Source: Hoeflea sp. 108
GTDB lineage: Bacteria > Pseudomonadota > Alphaproteobacteria > Rhizobiales > Rhizobiaceae
Reading direction: 5' to 3'
NCBI RefSeq assembly: GCF_000372965.1
Contig: NZ_KB890024.1
Location: forward strand, 4,924,304-4,988,303
DNA length: 64,000 bases
The stretch's first letter is position 1. Each line of letters starts with the position of its first letter. Made by a program: the position numbers and the translations under genes. Below the pieces are notes generated by a model. It did no database searches. It had not been told where the DNA came from and worked only from the letters and a program-made list of their open reading frames with translations. Shown piece after piece: positions 1-8,613 of this stretch.

Positions 1-108
1 CTGCTCCGACAGCAGCTCGAGAATGTCGAGCCCCTTGTCCAGTGCCGGCGCGCGGTAGCGCTCGTCCTTGTCCACGCTGTTGGCGGTCTTTGCCGGCCCT
101 TTTGGCAT
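1..108 (-). CDS. IclR-family transcriptional regulator, N-terminus only (cut by window edge)
   Basis: Only the first 36 codons are present, read leftward from ATG at 108. The peptide starts MPKGPAKTANSVDKDERYRA and continues with the segment APALDKGLDILELLSEQ, the classic start of an IclR winged helix-turn-helix. The ligand-binding domain lies outside the window. It is divergent from the L-fucose cluster, with about 120 bp between the start codons, so it is the natural candidate for the cluster's regulator. IclR family members can act as repressors or activators, and the sequence does not say which. The family call is fairly sure; the effector and target are inferred from position. Confidence 0.75.
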   Translation of the reverse strand, partial: MPKGPAKTANSVDKDERYRAPALDKGLDILELLSEQ

Positions 109-227
109 GACGCGAAATCCTCCCGGTCGACCGGCTTCACGATTCCCCATTGCAAGGCCGGTTCATTTATGAATAGTATGTTCGTATATAGACAAGCGCA
201 AGCAGTTTGCTGGGAGGAGCAACGGTT
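109..227. promoter_or_regulatory. Divergent promoter/operator region of the IclR gene and the fucose cluster
   Basis: This AT-rich stretch separates the two divergent starts. It contains the palindrome TTCATTTATGAA at 162-173 (arms TTCAT/ATGAA), followed closely by GAATAGTATGTTC (GAA/TTC arms) at 171-183. A strong Shine-Dalgarno GGGAGGAG at 211-218 precedes the ATG at 228. The position and symmetry fit an IclR-type operator, but the binding protein is inferred. Confidence 0.45.
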
Positions 228-977
228 ATGCGACTAAGCGGGAAACGCATTTTCATTTCCGCCGCTGCCCAGGGCATCGGCCGCGCCAGCGCGCTGGCCT
301 GCGCCAATGAGGGCGCCCATGTCATTGCCACCGACATCAATGATGACGCGCTCGAAGCGCTTTCGGCCGAGCACAAGAACATCGAGGCACACCGTCTCGA
401 TGTGCGCGACGCGAAGGCCGTAGCAAGCTTCGCCGCCGGCCAGGCCCCGCTCGACGGGCTCTTCAACTGCGCCGGCTTCGTCCACAACGGCACGATCATG
501 GACTGCAGCGACGAAGACTGGGATTTCAGCTTCGACCTCAACGTCAAGAGCATGTACCGCACCACCAAGGCGTTCCTGCCCGGCATGCTCGAACGTGCCC
601 AAGAGACCGGCGCGGTGTCGATCCTCAACATGGCCTCCATGGCCTCATCGATCAAAGGCTTCCCCAACCGGCTGCTCTACGGCGCCACCAAGGCAGCCGT
701 GATCGGCTTCACCAAGGGCATGGCTGCCGACTATGTGCGCCGCGGCGTCCGCTGCAACGCGCTCTGCCCCGGCACCGTCGACACCCCCTCGCTGCGCGGC
801 CGCATCGCCACCGCCGCCGATCCGGTGCAGGCCGAGAAGGACTTTATCGCCCGCCAGCCCATCGGCCGGCTCGCCACCGTCGACGATATCGCGCCGCTGG
901 TCGTCTACCTGTTGTCCGACGAGTCGCGCTTCGTCACCGGCCAAGCGGTCCTGGTCGACGGCGGCGTCACGATTTAG
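228..977 (+). CDS. SDR oxidoreductase, probable 2-keto-3-deoxy-L-fuconate dehydrogenase
   Basis: This 249-residue classical short-chain dehydrogenase has a glycine-rich nucleotide loop (AAAQGIG, residues 12-18), NCAG at 80-83, and the catalytic residues Ser137, Tyr151 and Lys155 (YGATK). In the non-phosphorylative L-fucose pathway such an enzyme oxidises 2-keto-3-deoxy-L-fuconate with NAD+ to the 2,4-diketo acid. Specificity is inferred from resemblance to the Xanthomonas enzyme and from neighbours that supply the other steps. The start is placed at the ATG preceded by GGGAGGAG; an upstream in-frame TTG at 207 has no comparable ribosome site. It is the first gene of the cluster, 14 bp before the lactonase gene. 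Confidence 0.8.
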   Translation: MRLSGKRIFISAAAQGIGRASALACANEGAHVIATDINDDALEALSAEHKNIEAHRLDVRDAKAVASFAAGQAPLDGLFNCAGFVHNGTIMDCSDEDWDFSFDLNVKSMYRTTKAFLPGMLERAQETGAVSILNMASMASSIKGFPNRLLYGATKAAVIGFTKGMAADYVRRGVRCNALCPGTVDTPSLRGRIATAADPVQAEKDFIARQPIGRLATVDDIAPLVVYLLSDESRFVTGQAVLVDGGVTI

Positions 978-991
978 GCGGAGCGGCGGCC

Positions 992-1876
992 ATGATCGCA
1001 AGGATCGACGGCCACTGCCACTACTGGGCGCTCCAGCGCGGCGACTATGACTGGCTGACACCAGACGCCGCTCATCTCGCCCCGATCTACCGCAACTTCG
1101 GCGCAGTCGACATGCGCCCGTTGGCGCGGGCCGCCGGTATCGCCAGGCGCATCCTCGTCCAGGCAGCGCCAACGGTAGCCGAAACGCAGTTCCTGCTCGA
1201 CCAGGGCCGCGACGACACTGATGTCGCCGGTATCGTCGGCTGGGTCGACCTGTCGTCTTCAGACAGCGTAACCACCCTCGAACGTTTCGCCGCCAATCCG
1301 ATTTTCAAAGGCGTGCGGCCGATGCTGCAGGATCTTGATGACGTCAACTGGATCGCCACCCGCCCGAACGCAAAAACCGTTGCCGCGCTGAAGCATCTTG
1401 GCTTGCGTTTCGATGCGCTGGTGCTGCCCCAGCATCTCGAGTCGCTCCGGCGCTTCGTCGAGATGCATCCTGACCTGCCGGTCGTCATCGACCATGCCGC
1501 CAAGCCCGCCTTCGCCGCTCCCACCGATGACCCGCGCCACGCGCTGTGGAAGCTCGGCATGGCCGAACTGTCGGGCCATCCGCATCTCTGCTGCAAGCTC
1601 TCGGGCCTGCTAACCGAACTGCCGGCCGAAAGCCGGTCGACGCCCGAGGCGGCGGTGGCTGCCTTGCGCCCCACCGTCGACGACCTGCTCAGCTGGTTCG
1701 GGCCGGATCGGCTGATCTGGGGCTCGGACTGGCCGGTGCTGACGCTGGCCGCCCCGTTCGCCTTCTGGGACGAGGTCACCGCCCGCCTGCTCGATGGCCT
1801 CGGCCAGTCGGAGCGTGCGGCGATCCTCGGCGGCACGGCAGCCCATTTCTACGGCATCGAGGGAGGCCGCACATGA
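992..1876 (+). CDS. Amidohydrolase-family lactonase, probable L-fuconolactonase
   Basis: A 294-residue protein of the COG3618 amidohydrolase type. The metal-binding HxH pair is His8 and His10 (DGHCHYW) and the C-terminal acid lies in the motif IWGSDWPVL near residue 246. Relatives open sugar 1,4-lactones; in this cluster the substrate would be L-fucono-1,4-lactone made by the dehydrogenase at the 3' end of the operon. Its stop overlaps the next start as ATGA (1873-1876), so it is translationally coupled to the transporter ATPase. The activity class is well supported; fucono- rather than rhamnono- or galactono-lactone is inferred from the neighbouring enzymes. Confidence 0.8.
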   Translation: MIARIDGHCHYWALQRGDYDWLTPDAAHLAPIYRNFGAVDMRPLARAAGIARRILVQAAPTVAETQFLLDQGRDDTDVAGIVGWVDLSSSDSVTTLERFAANPIFKGVRPMLQDLDDVNWIATRPNAKTVAALKHLGLRFDALVLPQHLESLRRFVEMHPDLPVVIDHAAKPAFAAPTDDPRHALWKLGMAELSGHPHLCCKLSGLLTELPAESRSTPEAAVAALRPTVDDLLSWFGPDRLIWGSDWPVLTLAAPFAFWDEVTARLLDGLGQSERAAILGGTAAHFYGIEGGRT

Positions 1877-3402
1877 CCGCCCTCGTTGCGATGAAGGACA
1901 TCGAAAAATCCTTCCCCGGCGTGCGCGCCTTGCACAATGCCCAGCTCGACCTGCGCCCGGGCGAGGTCCATGCGCTGATGGGCGAAAACGGCGCCGGCAA
2001 GTCGACGATGATGAAGATCCTCGCCGGCATCTATCGCCGTGACGGCGGCGAGATCCTGCTCGACGGCAAGCCGGTCGAAATCAACTCGCCGCGCCAGGCG
2101 CAAGACCTCGGCATTGGCATCATCCACCAGGAACTCAATCTGATGCCGCATCTGACGGCGGCGCAGAACATCTTCATCGGCCGTGAGCCGCGCAAGGTCG
2201 GCGGCCTGTTGCTCGACGAAGCCAGGCTCAACGCCGATGCCGCCGAGATCTTTGCCTCGATGCATCTCAAGCTCGACCCGCGCACGCCGGTCGGCGGGCT
2301 GACGATCGCTCGCCAGCAGATGGTCGAGATCGCCAAGGCGCTGTCCTACCGCTCGCGTGTGCTGATCATGGACGAGCCGACGGCAGCCCTGAACGACGCC
2401 GAGATCAACGAGCTCTTCGCCATCATCGCAAGGCTCAAGGCCGAGGGCGTCGGCATCGTCTACATCTCCCACAAGATGGATGAGCTGAAGCGCATCGCCG
2501 ACCGCGTGACCGTCATGCGCGACGGCGAATACATCGGTACCGTTCCCGCAGCCGAGACCCCGGTCGAAAAGATCATCGCCATGATGGTTGGCCGCGCGCT
2601 GTCGGACGAACGCCCAGTCGTGCCCGACCATTCCAATTCCGAGGTCGTGCTCGAGGTCAGGAACATCAGCCGAGGCAGCGAGATCCGCGACGTCTCCTTC
2701 TCGGTCCGCAAGGGCGAGATCCTCGGCTTCGCCGGCTTGATGGGTGCTGGCCGCACCGAAGTGGCGCGCGCCATCTTCGGCGCCGACCGTCGCGACCACG
2801 GAGACGTCTTCATGCACGGCAAGAAGATCGACATCCGCAAGCCCGAGGACGCGGTGCGCGCCGGCATCGGCTACCTCTCGGAGGATCGCAAGCATTTCGG
2901 CCTCGCCACCGGCATGGACGTGCGCAACAACGTCGTGCTCGCGAGCCTTTCCCGCTTTGCCGGCCCCGGCGGCCTGCTCAGGGAAGCGGCCATGCAGCAG
3001 GCCGCCGTCCGCTACATCGACCAGCTCGCCATCAAGACGCCGTCCGACCGCCAGGAAGTGCGCCTGCTCTCAGGCGGCAACCAGCAGAAGATCGTCATCG
3101 CCAAATGGCTGCTGCGCGACTGCGAGGTGCTGATCTTCGACGAGCCGACGCGCGGCATCGACGTCGGCGCCAAGAACGAGATCTACAAGCTCTTGAACGC
3201 GCTGGCCCAGCAGGGCCGCGCCATCATCGTCATCTCCTCCGAGCTGCCCGAAGTGCTGAGGCTCAGCCACCGCATCGCCGTCATGTGCGAAGGCCGGCTG
3301 ACCGGCATCCTGCCTTCCGGCGCCTCGCAGGAGGAGATCATGCATCTCGCCACGTTGAGGGGCGAGCAAAACAATAAGCCGGCAAAGGGAGAGGCCAAAT
3401 GA
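1873..3402 (+). CDS. Sugar ABC transporter, tandem ATP-binding protein (RbsA/MglA type)
   Basis: A 509-residue protein with two fused ATPase domains, the usual size for CUT2-class monosaccharide importers. Domain 1 has Walker A GENGAGKST (residues 37-45), a signature-like LTIARQQ and Walker B IMDEPTAAL. Domain 2 has the altered P-loop GFAGLMGAGRTE typical of the second RbsA domain, signature LSGGNQQK and Walker B IFDEPTRGIDVG. The start is the ATG overlapping the lactonase stop; the open frame runs further upstream, but that part lies inside the lactonase gene. The last codons overlap the permease start (ATGA at 3399-3402). It would power import of L-fucose or a similar 6-deoxysugar. Confidence 0.9.
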   Translation: MTALVAMKDIEKSFPGVRALHNAQLDLRPGEVHALMGENGAGKSTMMKILAGIYRRDGGEILLDGKPVEINSPRQAQDLGIGIIHQELNLMPHLTAAQNIFIGREPRKVGGLLLDEARLNADAAEIFASMHLKLDPRTPVGGLTIARQQMVEIAKALSYRSRVLIMDEPTAALNDAEINELFAIIARLKAEGVGIVYISHKMDELKRIADRVTVMRDGEYIGTVPAAETPVEKIIAMMVGRALSDERPVVPDHSNSEVVLEVRNISRGSEIRDVSFSVRKGEILGFAGLMGAGRTEVARAIFGADRRDHGDVFMHGKKIDIRKPEDAVRAGIGYLSEDRKHFGLATGMDVRNNVVLASLSRFAGPGGLLREAAMQQAAVRYIDQLAIKTPSDRQEVRLLSGGNQQKIVIAKWLLRDCEVLIFDEPTRGIDVGAKNEIYKLLNALAQQGRAIIVISSELPEVLRLSHRIAVMCEGRLTGILPSGASQEEIMHLATLRGEQNNKPAKGEAK

Positions 3403-4397
3403 GTGCGACAGCATCGACCGCGAACGTCTCGACAGGCGCCCGCTTCTCGGGCGCGCAGCACCGGCTTCTGGCCTTCGCCAGCCTGATTGCACTGGTCGTC
3501 GTCTTCTCCATTGCCTCGCCCAATTTCATGCAGACGTCCAACATCATCGCCATCCTGCAGGCGACGTCGGTCAACGGCGTGCTGGCGATCGCCGCGACCC
3601 TTGTCATCATCACAGGCGGCATCGACCTGTCGGTCGGCACGCTGATGACCTTCTGCGCCGTCTGTGCGGGCGTGGTGCTGACCTTCTGGGGCATGCCGCT
3701 CGGCCTCGGCGTGCTGGCCGCGATCCTCGCGGGCGCCTGCAGTGGTACTCTATCCGGCACCTTCGTCGCCAAACTCAAGATCCCGCCCTTCATCGCCACG
3801 CTCGGCATGATGCTGATCCTCAAGGGCCTGTCGCTGGTGATCTCCGGTACGCGGCCGATCTATTTCAACAACACGCCCGGCTTCACCCAGATCTCGCAAG
3901 GCTCGTTGATCGGCACCGTCCTCCCAAGCCTGCCCATCCCCAACGGCGTGCTGATCCTGTTCCTGGTCGCCATCGCGACGAGCTTCGTCCTCGAGCGCAC
4001 GATTCTCGGCCGCTTCACCTTCGCACTCGGTTCGAACGAGGAAGCGGTCAGGCTTTCGGGCGTCAACACCGACCGCTGGAAGATCGCCGTCTACGCGCTT
4101 GCCGGCTCGATCTGCGGCATCGCCGGCCTGCTCATCGCCTCGCGCCTCAACTCGGCCCAGCCCGCCCTCGGCCAGGGCTACGAACTTGACGCCATCGCAG
4201 CCGTCGTCATCGGCGGCACCTCGCTCTCGGGCGGCCGCGGCACCATCATCGGCACGCTCATCGGCGCACTCATCATCTCCGTGCTCGCCAATGGCCTGCG
4301 CATCCTTTCGGTCGCCCAGGAATGGCAGACCGTGGTCACCGGCTCGATCATCATTCTCGCCGTCTACACCGACATTCTGCGGCGCCGCAGGCTTTGA
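3399..4397 (+). CDS. Sugar ABC transporter permease (RbsC type)
   Basis: A 332-residue, strongly hydrophobic inner-membrane protein of the BPD_transp_2/RbsC family. It carries the family hallmark GGIDLSVG in the early third and GGTSLSGGRGTIIGTLIGA near the end, which forms the contact with the ATPase. Length is normal for the family. Start and stop fit the coupled operon: a 4-bp overlap with the ATPase gene upstream, and about 100 bp before the binding-protein gene. One permease gene suggests a homodimer, as in other CUT2 systems. Substrate is inferred from the catabolic genes. Confidence 0.9.
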   Translation: MSATASTANVSTGARFSGAQHRLLAFASLIALVVVFSIASPNFMQTSNIIAILQATSVNGVLAIAATLVIITGGIDLSVGTLMTFCAVCAGVVLTFWGMPLGLGVLAAILAGACSGTLSGTFVAKLKIPPFIATLGMMLILKGLSLVISGTRPIYFNNTPGFTQISQGSLIGTVLPSLPIPNGVLILFLVAIATSFVLERTILGRFTFALGSNEEAVRLSGVNTDRWKIAVYALAGSICGIAGLLIASRLNSAQPALGQGYELDAIAAVVIGGTSLSGGRGTIIGTLIGALIISVLANGLRILSVAQEWQTVVTGSIIILAVYTDILRRRRL

Positions 4398-4496
4398 GGA
4401 AGGCTTGCTTCGCGCAGCCCGTTGCTGCGCCAACACCAAGAAGAGAGCGAACACGCTCCAGGCAATTCGCATCGAAAATGAACATCAGGAGGAAAC

Positions 4497-5444
4497 ATGT
4501 TCACTAGACGCACCGTGCTCGGCGCCATTAGCGCTGCAGCCATCCTGGGCTACGGCTCGAGCTTCGCGCTGGCCCAGGACAAGATGTACATCCCGCTGAT
4601 CTCCAAGGGCTTCCAGCATCAGTTCTGGCAGGCCGTGAAGGCCGGCGCAGATAAGGCTGCCGCCGATCTCGGCGTCACCGTCACCTTCGAAGGCCCGGAT
4701 TCGGAATCGCAGGTCGACCGCCAGATCGACATGCTGGCGGCAGCCCTTGCAAAGAAGCCGGCAGCCATCGGCTTCGCCGCGCTCGACAGCCAGGCAGCGA
4801 TCCCGCTCCTGCAACAGGCCAAGGACGCCAAGATCCCTGTCGTCGCCTTCGACTCCGGTGTCGATAGCGACATCCCGGTGGCCACCGCCTCGACCAACAA
4901 CATCGCTGCCGCAGCCCTTGCCGCCGACAAGATGGCCGAGCTGATCGGCGACGAAGGCAAGGTCGCGCTCGTCGTCCACGACCAGACCAGCCGCACCGGC
5001 ATCGACCGCCGCGACGGATTCGTCAACCGCATGAAGGAAGCCCACCCGAAGGTCGAGATCGTCGCAATCGAATATGGCGAGGGCGACCATCTCAAGTCGA
5101 CCGAAATCACCAAGGCGATCCTGCAGGCCAACCCCGACCTCAAGGGCATGTTCGGCGCCAACGAGGGCTCGGCCATCGGCGTCGTCAACGGCGCCAAGGA
5201 ACTGGGCCGCAAGCTCGTCATCATCGGCTACGACTCGGGCGCCCAGCAGAAGGCGGCGATCCGCGACGGCCAGATGGCCGGCGCCATCACCCAGAACCCC
5301 GTCGGCATCGGCTACAAGACCGTCGAGGCCGCGGTGAAGGCGGCCAAGGGTGAAGCGGTCGAAAAGCACATCGACACCGGCTTCTACTATTACGACAAGT
5401 CGAACATCGATAAGCCAGAGATCGCTGCAGTCCTCTACGACTGA
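4497..5444 (+). CDS. Periplasmic sugar-binding protein of the ABC importer (RbsB type)
   Basis: A 315-residue Peripla_BP_4 protein with an export signal (basic MFTRR start, hydrophobic core, ALAQ cleavage region near residue 26). The mature part has the RbsB-like pattern including VVAFDSGVDSD, a polar stretch on the first lobe that usually contacts the sugar hydroxyls. AGGAGG precedes the ATG by four bases, the strongest ribosome site in the cluster, consistent with the need for excess binding protein. The 99-bp spacer upstream may hold a processing or attenuation site, but I see no clear hairpin. It is the third component of the importer with the preceding ATPase and permease. Confidence 0.9.
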   Translation: MFTRRTVLGAISAAAILGYGSSFALAQDKMYIPLISKGFQHQFWQAVKAGADKAAADLGVTVTFEGPDSESQVDRQIDMLAAALAKKPAAIGFAALDSQAAIPLLQQAKDAKIPVVAFDSGVDSDIPVATASTNNIAAAALAADKMAELIGDEGKVALVVHDQTSRTGIDRRDGFVNRMKEAHPKVEIVAIEYGEGDHLKSTEITKAILQANPDLKGMFGANEGSAIGVVNGAKELGRKLVIIGYDSGAQQKAAIRDGQMAGAITQNPVGIGYKTVEAAVKAAKGEAVEKHIDTGFYYYDKSNIDKPEIAAVLYD

Positions 5445-5506
5445 CGCATCCAATCCACCGGAGGCGGCCCGCCGCCTCCGGCCTCTTCCAACCAAGGTGA
5501 CACCAG

Positions 5507-6361
5507 ATGAAACTGCTCCGCTATGGCCCCAAGGGCAATGAAAAGCCAGGCCTGCTCGACGCCTCCGGCCGCGTCCGCGACCTCTCAGGCACCGTCGATG
5601 ACATTGCCGGCAACGTGCTTTCGCCCGAAGGCCTCGCCCGCCTGCGCGGCATCGACCTCGAGACGCTGCCGTTGGTAGCCGGGACGCCGCAGCAAGACCT
5701 GCGCCTCGGCGCCTGCGTCGGCCGCATCGGCAAGTTCATCTGCATCGGCCTCAACTATGCCGACCACGCCGCGGAAACGGGTGCTGCCATCCCCGCCGAA
5801 CCCATCGTCTTCAACAAGTGGACCTCGGCCATCGTCGGTCCCGACGACGACGTCGAAATCCCGCGCAATTCGGTCAAGACCGACTGGGAGGTCGAACTCG
5901 GCGTCGTTATCGGCAAGCCCGGACGTTACATCGACGAGGCCGACGCCATGAGCCACGTCGCCGGCTATTGCGTCGTCAACGACGTTTCCGAACGCGAGTT
6001 CCAGATCGAGCGCGGCGGCACCTGGGACAAAGGCAAGGGCTGCGACACCTTCGGCCCGACGGGCCCCTGGATGGTCACCGCTGACGAGGTCGCCGACCCG
6101 CAGAACCTCAAGATGTGGCTCGACGTTGACGGCAAACGCTTCCAGGACGGCTCGACAAAGACCATGATTTTCTCTGTCCAGCAGGTGGTCGCCTATCTCA
6201 GCCGCTTCATGAGCCTGCAGGCCGGCGACGTCATCTCCACCGGCACGCCGCCCGGCGTCGGCCTTGGGCAGAAGCCTCCCGTCTATCTCAAGCCGGGCCA
6301 GACGATGACCCTTGGCATCGAAGGCCTGGGCACGCAGAGGCAGCGCGTCGTCGCCGCCTGA
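5507..6361 (+). CDS. Fumarylacetoacetate hydrolase-family protein, probable 2,4-diketo-3-deoxy-L-fuconate hydrolase
   Basis: A 284-residue FAH-fold protein. The catalytic core begins near residue 75 with ICIGLNYADHAAE, and the metal-site acids lie in the segments DWEVELGVVIGK and VNDVSEREFQ. In L-fucose degradation an FAH-family enzyme cleaves the 2,4-diketo-3-deoxy acid to pyruvate and lactate, completing the pathway. The family also contains many acylpyruvases and the analogous L-rhamnonate enzyme, so exact substrate rests on context: it sits between the transporter and fuconate dehydratase. An AAGGTG ribosome site precedes the ATG. Confidence 0.8.
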   Translation: MKLLRYGPKGNEKPGLLDASGRVRDLSGTVDDIAGNVLSPEGLARLRGIDLETLPLVAGTPQQDLRLGACVGRIGKFICIGLNYADHAAETGAAIPAEPIVFNKWTSAIVGPDDDVEIPRNSVKTDWEVELGVVIGKPGRYIDEADAMSHVAGYCVVNDVSEREFQIERGGTWDKGKGCDTFGPTGPWMVTADEVADPQNLKMWLDVDGKRFQDGSTKTMIFSVQQVVAYLSRFMSLQAGDVISTGTPPGVGLGQKPPVYLKPGQTMTLGIEGLGTQRQRVVAA

Positions 6362-6476
6362 ACCCTTGGAGCGGGATAGCACCTCCCCAAGCCGCCATCC
6401 CGCTCTCGTTTCATCCGCATGAACTCAGCCGAAAGGTCCCCAGCCTTTCGGGCTCATGCCCAGAGGACCCACGACC

Positions 6477-7754
6477 ATGACCAGAATCATCGACATGCGG
6501 GTGCTCGACCTGCGTTTCCCGACATCGCAGCATCTCGACGGTTCCGACGCGATGAACCCGGACCCCGATTATTCGGCGGCCTATGTCATCCTGAAGACCG
6601 ACACGCCCGGCATCGAAGGTCATGGCCTGACCTTCACCATCGGCCGAGGCAACGAAATCTGCTGCGCGGCGATCGAGGCGATGCGCCACCTGGTCGTCGG
6701 TCTGGACATGAACAAGGTCACCGAAAACATGGGGGCTTTCTGGCGCCATGTCACCTCAGACAGCCAGCTACGCTGGATCGGGCCCGACAAGGGCGCAATC
6801 CACCTGGCCACGGGTGCTGTCGTCAACGCCGTCTGGGACATCTGGGCAAAGATGGTGGGCAAGCCGGTGTGGAAGCTGGTCGCCGACATGTCGCCGGAAG
6901 AACTCGTCCGCTGCATCGACTTCCGCTACATCACCGATTGCATCACCCCTGACGAAGCGCTCGCCATGCTGCGCGAAAAGGCACCCGGCAAGGCCGAGCG
7001 CATGGAAACCCTCGAGCGCGAAGGCTACCCCTGCTACACCACCTCGGCCGGCTGGCTCGGTTATGGCGATGAGAAGCTGCGCCGGCTCTGCCAGGAAGCG
7101 GTCGACGCCGGCTTCAACCACGTCAAGCTCAAGGTCGGCCGGGACAAGGCCGACGACATCAGGCGCCTGCGCATCGCCCGTGAGGTGCTCGGTCCCGACC
7201 GCCAGCTGATGATCGACGCCAACCAGGTCTGGGAGGTCGGCCAGGCCATCGACTGGGTGCGCGACCTCGCCTTCGCCAAGCCGTGGTTCATCGAGGAGCC
7301 GACCAACCCCGATGACGTCGAGGGCCACCGCAAGATCCGCGAAGGCGTCGCACCGGTTCAGGTCGCAACCGGCGAGATGTGCCAGAACCGCATCATGTTC
7401 AAGCAGTTCATCATGCGCGGTGCCATCGACGTGGTGCAGATCGATTCCTGCCGTCTCGGCGGCGTCAACGAAATCCTTGCCGTGCTGTTGATGGCAGCAA
7501 AGTACAACCTGCTCGTCTGCCCGCATGCCGGTGGCGTCGGCCTGTGCGAATATGTCCAGCACCTGTCGATGATCGACTATGTCTGCATTGCCGGAACCCG
7601 CGAGGGCCGCGTGGTCGAATATGTCGACCACCTGCACGAGCACTTCAAGGAACCCTGCGTTGTCAGCAACGCCGCCTACATGCCGCCATCGGCACCCGGC
7701 TTCTCCATCGAGATGAAGCCGGCGACGCTCGAAGATTTTCAGTTCAGGGGCTAA
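6477..7754 (+). CDS. fucD: L-fuconate dehydratase (enolase superfamily)
   Basis: A 425-residue mandelate racemase/enolase superfamily protein. The N-terminus carries RFPTSQHLDGSDAMNPDPDY, nearly the same as the recalled Xanthomonas FucD start. The KLK base motif sits near residues 216-218, metal ligands in MIDANQ, FIEEPTNPDD and VATGEM, and the C-terminal acid/base His in CPHAGGVGLCE. It removes water from L-fuconate to give 2-keto-3-deoxy-L-fuconate. The start at 6477 is chosen because AGAGGA lies 8-14 bases upstream; an ATG at 6456 is in frame but lacks one. This is the most specific marker that the whole cluster acts on L-fucose rather than L-rhamnose. Confidence 0.9.
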   Translation: MTRIIDMRVLDLRFPTSQHLDGSDAMNPDPDYSAAYVILKTDTPGIEGHGLTFTIGRGNEICCAAIEAMRHLVVGLDMNKVTENMGAFWRHVTSDSQLRWIGPDKGAIHLATGAVVNAVWDIWAKMVGKPVWKLVADMSPEELVRCIDFRYITDCITPDEALAMLREKAPGKAERMETLEREGYPCYTTSAGWLGYGDEKLRRLCQEAVDAGFNHVKLKVGRDKADDIRRLRIAREVLGPDRQLMIDANQVWEVGQAIDWVRDLAFAKPWFIEEPTNPDDVEGHRKIREGVAPVQVATGEMCQNRIMFKQFIMRGAIDVVQIDSCRLGGVNEILAVLLMAAKYNLLVCPHAGGVGLCEYVQHLSMIDYVCIAGTREGRVVEYVDHLHEHFKEPCVVSNAAYMPPSAPGFSIEMKPATLEDFQFRG

Positions 7755-7765
7755 CGGAGGCTGCG

Positions 7766-8542
7766 ATGGAGCTCGGCCTTAGGGACAAAGTAATCATCGT
7801 CACCGGCGGCGGTGCCGGCATCGGCGGCGCGGTCACGCTCGGCCTTGCCGCCGAGGGCGCCATCCCTGTCGTCTTCGGCCGCAGCCCGCTGGCTGAAGAC
7901 TTCGCCGCGAAGCTGAAGGCAGCATCACCGCGCTCGATCTTCGTCCAGATCGAGCTGATGCACGACCCGGAGATCGCCACTACGGTCGAACAGGTGGCAA
8001 AAACCTTCGGCCGCATCGACGGGCTGGTCAACAACGCCGGCATCAATGACGGCATCGATCTCGCGGCCGGCCCGGACGCCTTCCGCGAGTCGCTCGAGCG
8101 CAATCTGATCCACTACTACACCACAGCCCACCACTGCCTGCCGTGGCTGAGAAAATCGCGCGGCTCGATCGTCAACGTATCGTCCAAGACGGCATTGACC
8201 GGCCAGGGCAGCACCAGCGGCTATACCGCCGCCAAGGGCGCGCAGCTGTCGCTGACCCGTGAATGGGCCGCCGCCCTGCGCGGCGACGGCATCCGCGTCA
8301 ACGCGGTCATTCCGGCAGAGGTGATGACGCCGCTCTACGAGAAGTGGCTGAAGACCTTCGACGATCCCGAAGCACGACTTGAAGAGATCACCCGCCGCAT
8401 CCCGCTCGGGCAGCGCATGACGACGTCGGAGGAGATCGCCGATACCATCATCTTCCTGCTCTCCGACAAGGCCAGCCACACCACCGGCCAGTGGCTGTTC
8501 GTCGACGGCGGCTACACCCACCTCGACCGCGCGCTGGATTGA
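7766..8542 (+). CDS. SDR oxidoreductase, probable L-fucose dehydrogenase
   Basis: A 258-residue short-chain dehydrogenase with TGGGAGIGG (residues 13-21), NNAGINDGI, the Ser of VSSKTA, and catalytic YTAAK. It ends FVDGGYTHLDRAL, and this end plus the AVIPAEVMTPLYEKW stretch closely resemble the recalled Burkholderia multivorans L-fucose dehydrogenase. It would oxidise L-fucose to L-fucono-lactone, the entry step. It starts 11 bp after fucD behind GGAGG and is the last gene of the operon. D-arabinose and L-galactose are common side substrates for this subfamily. Confidence 0.85.
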   Translation: MELGLRDKVIIVTGGGAGIGGAVTLGLAAEGAIPVVFGRSPLAEDFAAKLKAASPRSIFVQIELMHDPEIATTVEQVAKTFGRIDGLVNNAGINDGIDLAAGPDAFRESLERNLIHYYTTAHHCLPWLRKSRGSIVNVSSKTALTGQGSTSGYTAAKGAQLSLTREWAAALRGDGIRVNAVIPAEVMTPLYEKWLKTFDDPEARLEEITRRIPLGQRMTTSEEIADTIIFLLSDKASHTTGQWLFVDGGYTHLDRALD

Positions 8543-8549
8543 CCTCGGG

Positions 8550-8600
8550 CCAAGCAATTCCAGAAAAAATGTGAAGCGCATTTCCGTCTGGAATTGGCCA
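8550..8600. repeat. Rhizobial-type intergenic palindromic repeat
   Basis: The arms CAATTCCAG (8555-8563) and CTGGAATTG (8588-8596) are exact inverted copies around a 24-base centre. The wording (AATTCCAG, TGTGAAGCG, TTTCCGT, GGAATTG) matches a palindromic element I know from Mesorhizobium intergenic regions. It lies between the converging ends of the fucose operon and the cardiolipin synthase gene and could act as a bidirectional terminator. The repeat-family identity is from memory. Confidence 0.55.
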
Positions 8601-8613
8601 AGAACAAAGTGCG

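Noticed and set aside
1546..1872. Upstream extension of the ABC ATPase frame
   Set aside because: It lies inside the lactonase gene; family similarity begins at the ATG at 1873.
8550..8600. Possible CRISPR repeat
   Set aside because: Single element without regularly spaced copies or cas genes.
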